Assembly (NCBI GenBank): GCA_050247515.1
Contig: JBFWUB010000007.1
Location: 1-64,000 of the forward strand
Length of the DNA stretch: 64,000 nt
From: RAM1 sp050247515
GTDB lineage: Bacteria; Pseudomonadota; Gammaproteobacteria; Burkholderiales; Burkholderiaceae_C
Direction of reading: 5' to 3'
This document shows positions 61,195-64,000 of the stretch, piece after piece. The position numbers were made by a program, and so were the translations under genes. The notes below the pieces were generated by a model. The model was not told the DNA's origin. It did no database searches and was given only the letters and a program-made list of their open reading frames with translations. Position 1 is the first letter of the stretch; the number at the start of each line of letters is the position of its first letter.

Positions 61195-64000
61195 CTATTC
61201 GGGCGAGCGGCGGCTGAACCTGCTGTACACCTCGCGCGAAATCCACTCGGTCACGATGTTCTGAAAGCTCTTTTCGTTCATGAAGCGGGCGAAGATGTCT
61301 TCGTTTTGCTCCATGCGCTCAATGAACAGCGTCTGCAAGAGGCTGGAGAACAGCAGGGAAAACTTCTCTTCTGGGTTTGCGGCGGCAGCTTCACCCAGCG
61401 ATACATCGCTCACAGCGGCTTCGATGATCTGGTCAAAAAACAGCTGATCCGCGTCGGTGAAATCAGTGCCAAAACGGTCATTCAGCGTGTCAATCAATCG
61501 GGACAGCGGCGTTTCGTCGCCGCGCTGCGAGCCAGAACCCACTTCGCGCGGGCCGTCGAGCGGGTTGCCGTTGCCATCCCGCAAGCTGATTGAGCCTTCG
61601 CTGATTTTCTGCAGGCGGTAGTATTCCAGCCGTACCTCGTCGTCAAAGTCGTAGCGCGGGCCGCTCTCGCGGCGCGGCAGCTTGGTCGACAGAAAGCGCA
61701 GGTAGGTGTACAGCCGCTCCAGGTCGGAATCCTGGTACGGGATCACCTGCGACAAGAATGCATACAGGTTGCGGAACGCCTGCAGCTTGCCGCGCCACAG
61801 TTCCGCCGCTTCCTCGTCGCGCAGCTGCAGCTCGCGGAACCGGTCCACCGCCTGGTCCAGCGCCGCGTTCATGGCCTGGTGGTCCGCGGGACTTTGCCGC
61901 TGCCGGGGCTTGAAGTAGACCGCCACAAAGCGGTCCACCTCGTCGTGGTTGTAGATGCCGCTGGCGTCCAGCTCAGCCTTGATGGCGTACATCTGGTTGG
62001 GCTCGGCCTCTTCGCCCATCTGCGCGCCGTCGTAGTAATCCTGGAACGCCTGGCGGATCTCGTCGCGGTCGTTCACGAAGTCCAGCACGAAGGTGTCTTC
62101 CTTCAGCGGGTGCATGCGGTTCAGCCGCGACAAGGTCTGCACCGCCTGAATGCCCGCCAGCCGCTTGTCCACGTACATGGTGTGCAGCAGCGGCTGGTCA
62201 AAACCGGTCTGGTACTTCTCGGCCACCAGCAACACCTGGTAGTCTGGCCCGGCAAACACCTCGGGCAGCTCGCTGTCTTTGATGCCACCGTTCATCGAAA
62301 ACTCGGTGTACAGCTTGTCGGGTACCAGCTCGTCTTCCACCTGGCCCGAAAACGCCACCAGCGTTTTGATCCAGCTGTAGTCTTTTTCGCGGATGTAGGC
62401 GTCAAACGCCAGCTTGTAGCGCACCGCCTCCAGGCGCGACCCCGTCACCACCATCGCCTTGGCCTTGCCGCCCATCTTGTGGCGGGTGACGGCATTGAAG
62501 TGTTCCACCATCACCTCGGTCTTCTGGGCGATGTTGTAAGGGTGCAGCCGCATGAAGCGCGCCAGCGCCTTGGCGGCCTGCTTGCGTTCCACGTTCGGGT
62601 CGTCCTCGCTGGCGCGCACCAGCTTGTAGTAGGTGGCGTAGGTCGTGTAGTGGGCCAGCACGTCCATGATGAAGCCCTCTTCAATGGCCTGCCTCATGGT
62701 GTAGCGGTGGAAAGCGTGGCCGGTGCCGCTGTCGGTGCCGTCTGCTCCCCGGCCAAACACCGCCAGCGTCTTGTGCTTGGGCGTGGCGGTGAAGGCAAAG
62801 AAGCTGATATTGGCCTGCCGCCCGCGCTTGGCCATGCTGCGGTACAGCTCGTCCAGATCCTTGGCGCCTTCTTCCACGGCGTAGCGGGCGGCTTCCTGGC
62901 GCAGCACGTCACCGCCCAGCACCTCTTTCAAGTCGGTCGCCGTCTCACCCGACTGCGAACTGTGCGCCTCGTCAATGATCACCGCGCAGCGGCGGGTGGG
63001 CAGCACGCCCTCACCACCTTGGCCCCGCTCTTCGGCCAGCTTCAGCAACTGCCGCGTGACGAAGGGGAACTTCTGCAGCGTGGAAATGATGATAGGCACA
63101 CCATTCGTCAGCGCCTCGGCCAGCTGGCGCGAATCTTCGTCAATCTTCTGCACCACGCCCTGGCGGTGTTCAAACTGGTAGATGGTGTCCTGCAACTGCT
63201 TGTCCAGCACCCGCCGATCGGTGATGACGATCACCGAGTCGAACACCTTGGCGTCCGCCGCGTTGTGCAGCGACGCCAGCCGGTGCGCCAGCCAGCCAAT
63301 GGTATTGCTCTTGCCGCTGCCGGCCGAGTGCTCCACCAGATAGTTGTGGCCCGGCCCTTCCTGCCGGGCCGCCGCCTCCAGCGCGCGCACCGCTTGCAGC
63401 TGGTGGTAGCGCGGGAACACCATGGTTTCCTTCTTGATCTTGCGGCCGTCTTCGGTGCGGCGCTCCTCCACCTGCAGGTGCATGAAGCGGGCCAGGATGT
63501 CCAGCAGGCTGTCGCGCTGCCACACGGCTTCCCACAGGTAGGCCGTGCGGTAGGCGCGGCCTTGCGGGTCGGGCGGGTTGCCTGCGCCGCCGTCGTGCCC
63601 TTGGTTGAACGGCAGAAAGTGCGTGGCGCTGCCCGCCAGCCGCGTGCTCATGAACACCTCTTCCGTGTCCACCGCAAAGTGCACCAGCGCCCGGCGCTTG
63701 AACTCGAACAATGGCTCGCGGTGGTCGCGGTCCTGCTGGTACTGCAACATGGCGTGGCGCGCGGTCTGCCCCGTCATGGGGTTCTTCAGTTCGGCGGTGA
63801 CCACTGGCACACCATTGACCGACAGCACCAGGTCCAGCTCGTTGGTGTTGCGCTGGCTGTAGCGCAGCTGGCGCGTCACGCTCAGGCGGTTGGCCGCGTA
63901 CTGCGCGGCCAGCTCGGGGTTCATGCCATGGGCGGGTTTGAAAAACGCCATGCGCAGCGTGCGGCCATGGCATTTGAAGCCGTTTCGCAGCACGGCCAGC
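61195..64000 (-). CDS. hsdR: Type I restriction endonuclease subunit R (HsdR), 5' end outside window
   Basis: At least 934 residues, open to the window edge; the N-terminus is cut off. The nuclease domain is visible as NELDLVLSVNGVPVVTAELK (D and ExK of the PD-D/ExK site). The SF2 motor follows: SAGSGKSNTIGWLAH (Walker A), VIIDEAHSSQSGE (DEAH), FFAFTATPKHKT and TLSRLNRMHP, then a helical C-terminal region that binds the methylase core. It translocates and cuts unmodified DNA. hsdM/hsdS should lie beyond position 64000. All visible motifs are intact. Confidence 0.95.
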   Translation of the reverse strand, partial: LAVLRNGFKCHGRTLRMAFFKPAHGMNPELAAQYAANRLSVTRQLRYSQRNTNELDLVLSVNGVPVVTAELKNPMTGQTARHAMLQYQQDRDHREPLFEFKRRALVHFAVDTEEVFMSTRLAGSATHFLPFNQGHDGGAGNPPDPQGRAYRTAYLWEAVWQRDSLLDILARFMHLQVEERRTEDGRKIKKETMVFPRYHQLQAVRALEAAARQEGPGHNYLVEHSAGSGKSNTIGWLAHRLASLHNAADAKVFDSVIVITDRRVLDKQLQDTIYQFEHRQGVVQKIDEDSRQLAEALTNGVPIIISTLQKFPFVTRQLLKLAEERGQGGEGVLPTRRCAVIIDEAHSSQSGETATDLKEVLGGDVLRQEAARYAVEEGAKDLDELYRSMAKRGRQANISFFAFTATPKHKTLAVFGRGADGTDSGTGHAFHRYTMRQAIEEGFIMDVLAHYTTYATYYKLVRASEDDPNVERKQAAKALARFMRLHPYNIAQKTEVMVEHFNAVTRHKMGGKAKAMVVTGSRLEAVRYKLAFDAYIREKDYSWIKTLVAFSGQVEDELVPDKLYTEFSMNGGIKDSELPEVFAGPDYQVLLVAEKYQTGFDQPLLHTMYVDKRLAGIQAVQTLSRLNRMHPLKEDTFVLDFVNDRDEIRQAFQDYYDGAQMGEEAEPNQMYAIKAELDASGIYNHDEVDRFVAVYFKPRQRQSPADHQAMNAALDQAVDRFRELQLRDEEAAELWRGKLQAFRNLYAFLSQVIPYQDSDLERLYTYLRFLSTKLPRRESGPRYDFDDEVRLEYYRLQKISEGSISLRDGNGNPLDGPREVGSGSQRGDETPLSRLIDTLNDRFGTDFTDADQLFFDQIIEAAVSDVSLGEAAAANPEEKFSLLFSSLLQTLFIERMEQNEDIFARFMNEKSFQNIVTEWISREVYSRFSRRSPE

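Overview
The window is a high-GC chromosomal segment, mostly around two-thirds G+C by eye. Gene content and protein style point to a betaproteobacterium of the order Burkholderiales, most likely family Comamonadaceae. Pointers are the leucine-degradation (liu) gene set, paaABCDE, the tctC/Bug-type binding protein, an SAH riboswitch before ahcY-tlyA-metF, the erpA-anmK-M23-tyrS block, a four-ATPase UvrA, and palindromic repeats of a kind I associate with that family. I see no tRNA or rRNA gene, no CRISPR array, no recognisable transposase and no replication origin.

Layout. 1-1138: AT-rich junction and a 5'-truncated acyl-CoA synthetase. 1125-3312: truC, a YCII protein and an AraC regulator. 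3415-12161: a leucine/isovalerate catabolic operon with both subunits of 3-methylcrotonyl-CoA carboxylase, an acyl-CoA dehydrogenase, methylglutaconyl-CoA hydratase and HMG-CoA lyase. A DUF4126 membrane protein and a GhrA-type reductase sit inside it. A complete VapBC toxin-antitoxin pair with its own promoter is spliced between the dehydrogenase and hydratase genes. 12168-14883: small housekeeping genes in tightly overlapping order. 15014-16988: a metabolite:H+ symporter behind a terminator-like leader hairpin, followed by a 51-residue membrane protein. 17006-18481: a branched-chain-amino-acid-type binding protein and a small conserved protein. 18626-24307: the double-length UvrA. 24346-28838: an unknown membrane protein, a histone-deacetylase-like amidohydrolase, a Bug-type binding protein and an S41 lipoprotein protease. 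28883-32468: prfC, then a lower-GC AbiE-type toxin-antitoxin island.

32516-35706: SAH-riboswitch-controlled ahcY with tlyA and metF, which together recycle S-adenosylhomocysteine and supply methyl groups. 35672-40476: a DMT transporter and the paaABCDE phenylacetyl-CoA epoxidase operon with a 28-bp palindromic operator. 40489-43664: rlmJ, rplM-rpsI with promoter and terminator, a coiled-coil membrane protein and a bactofilin. 43720-47982: erpA, anmK, an M23 endopeptidase and tyrS. 47994-53262: a binding protein, an AraC regulator, a secreted ankyrin protein and a FixJ/histidine-kinase pair. 53297-58983: a cation-diffusion transporter, dtd, phoH-ybeY and a second two-component system. 58984-59555: non-coding nested inverted repeats. 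59556-61190: ruvAB. 61195-64000: type I restriction subunit HsdR, running off the end.

The most unusual items are: the four-ATPase UvrA, whose two halves have lost different parts; the toxin-antitoxin pair translationally coupled to a leucine-catabolism enzyme; an 11+11-base motif shared by the truncated gene at the window start and the AbiE promoter; and a candidate attenuator before the symporter.
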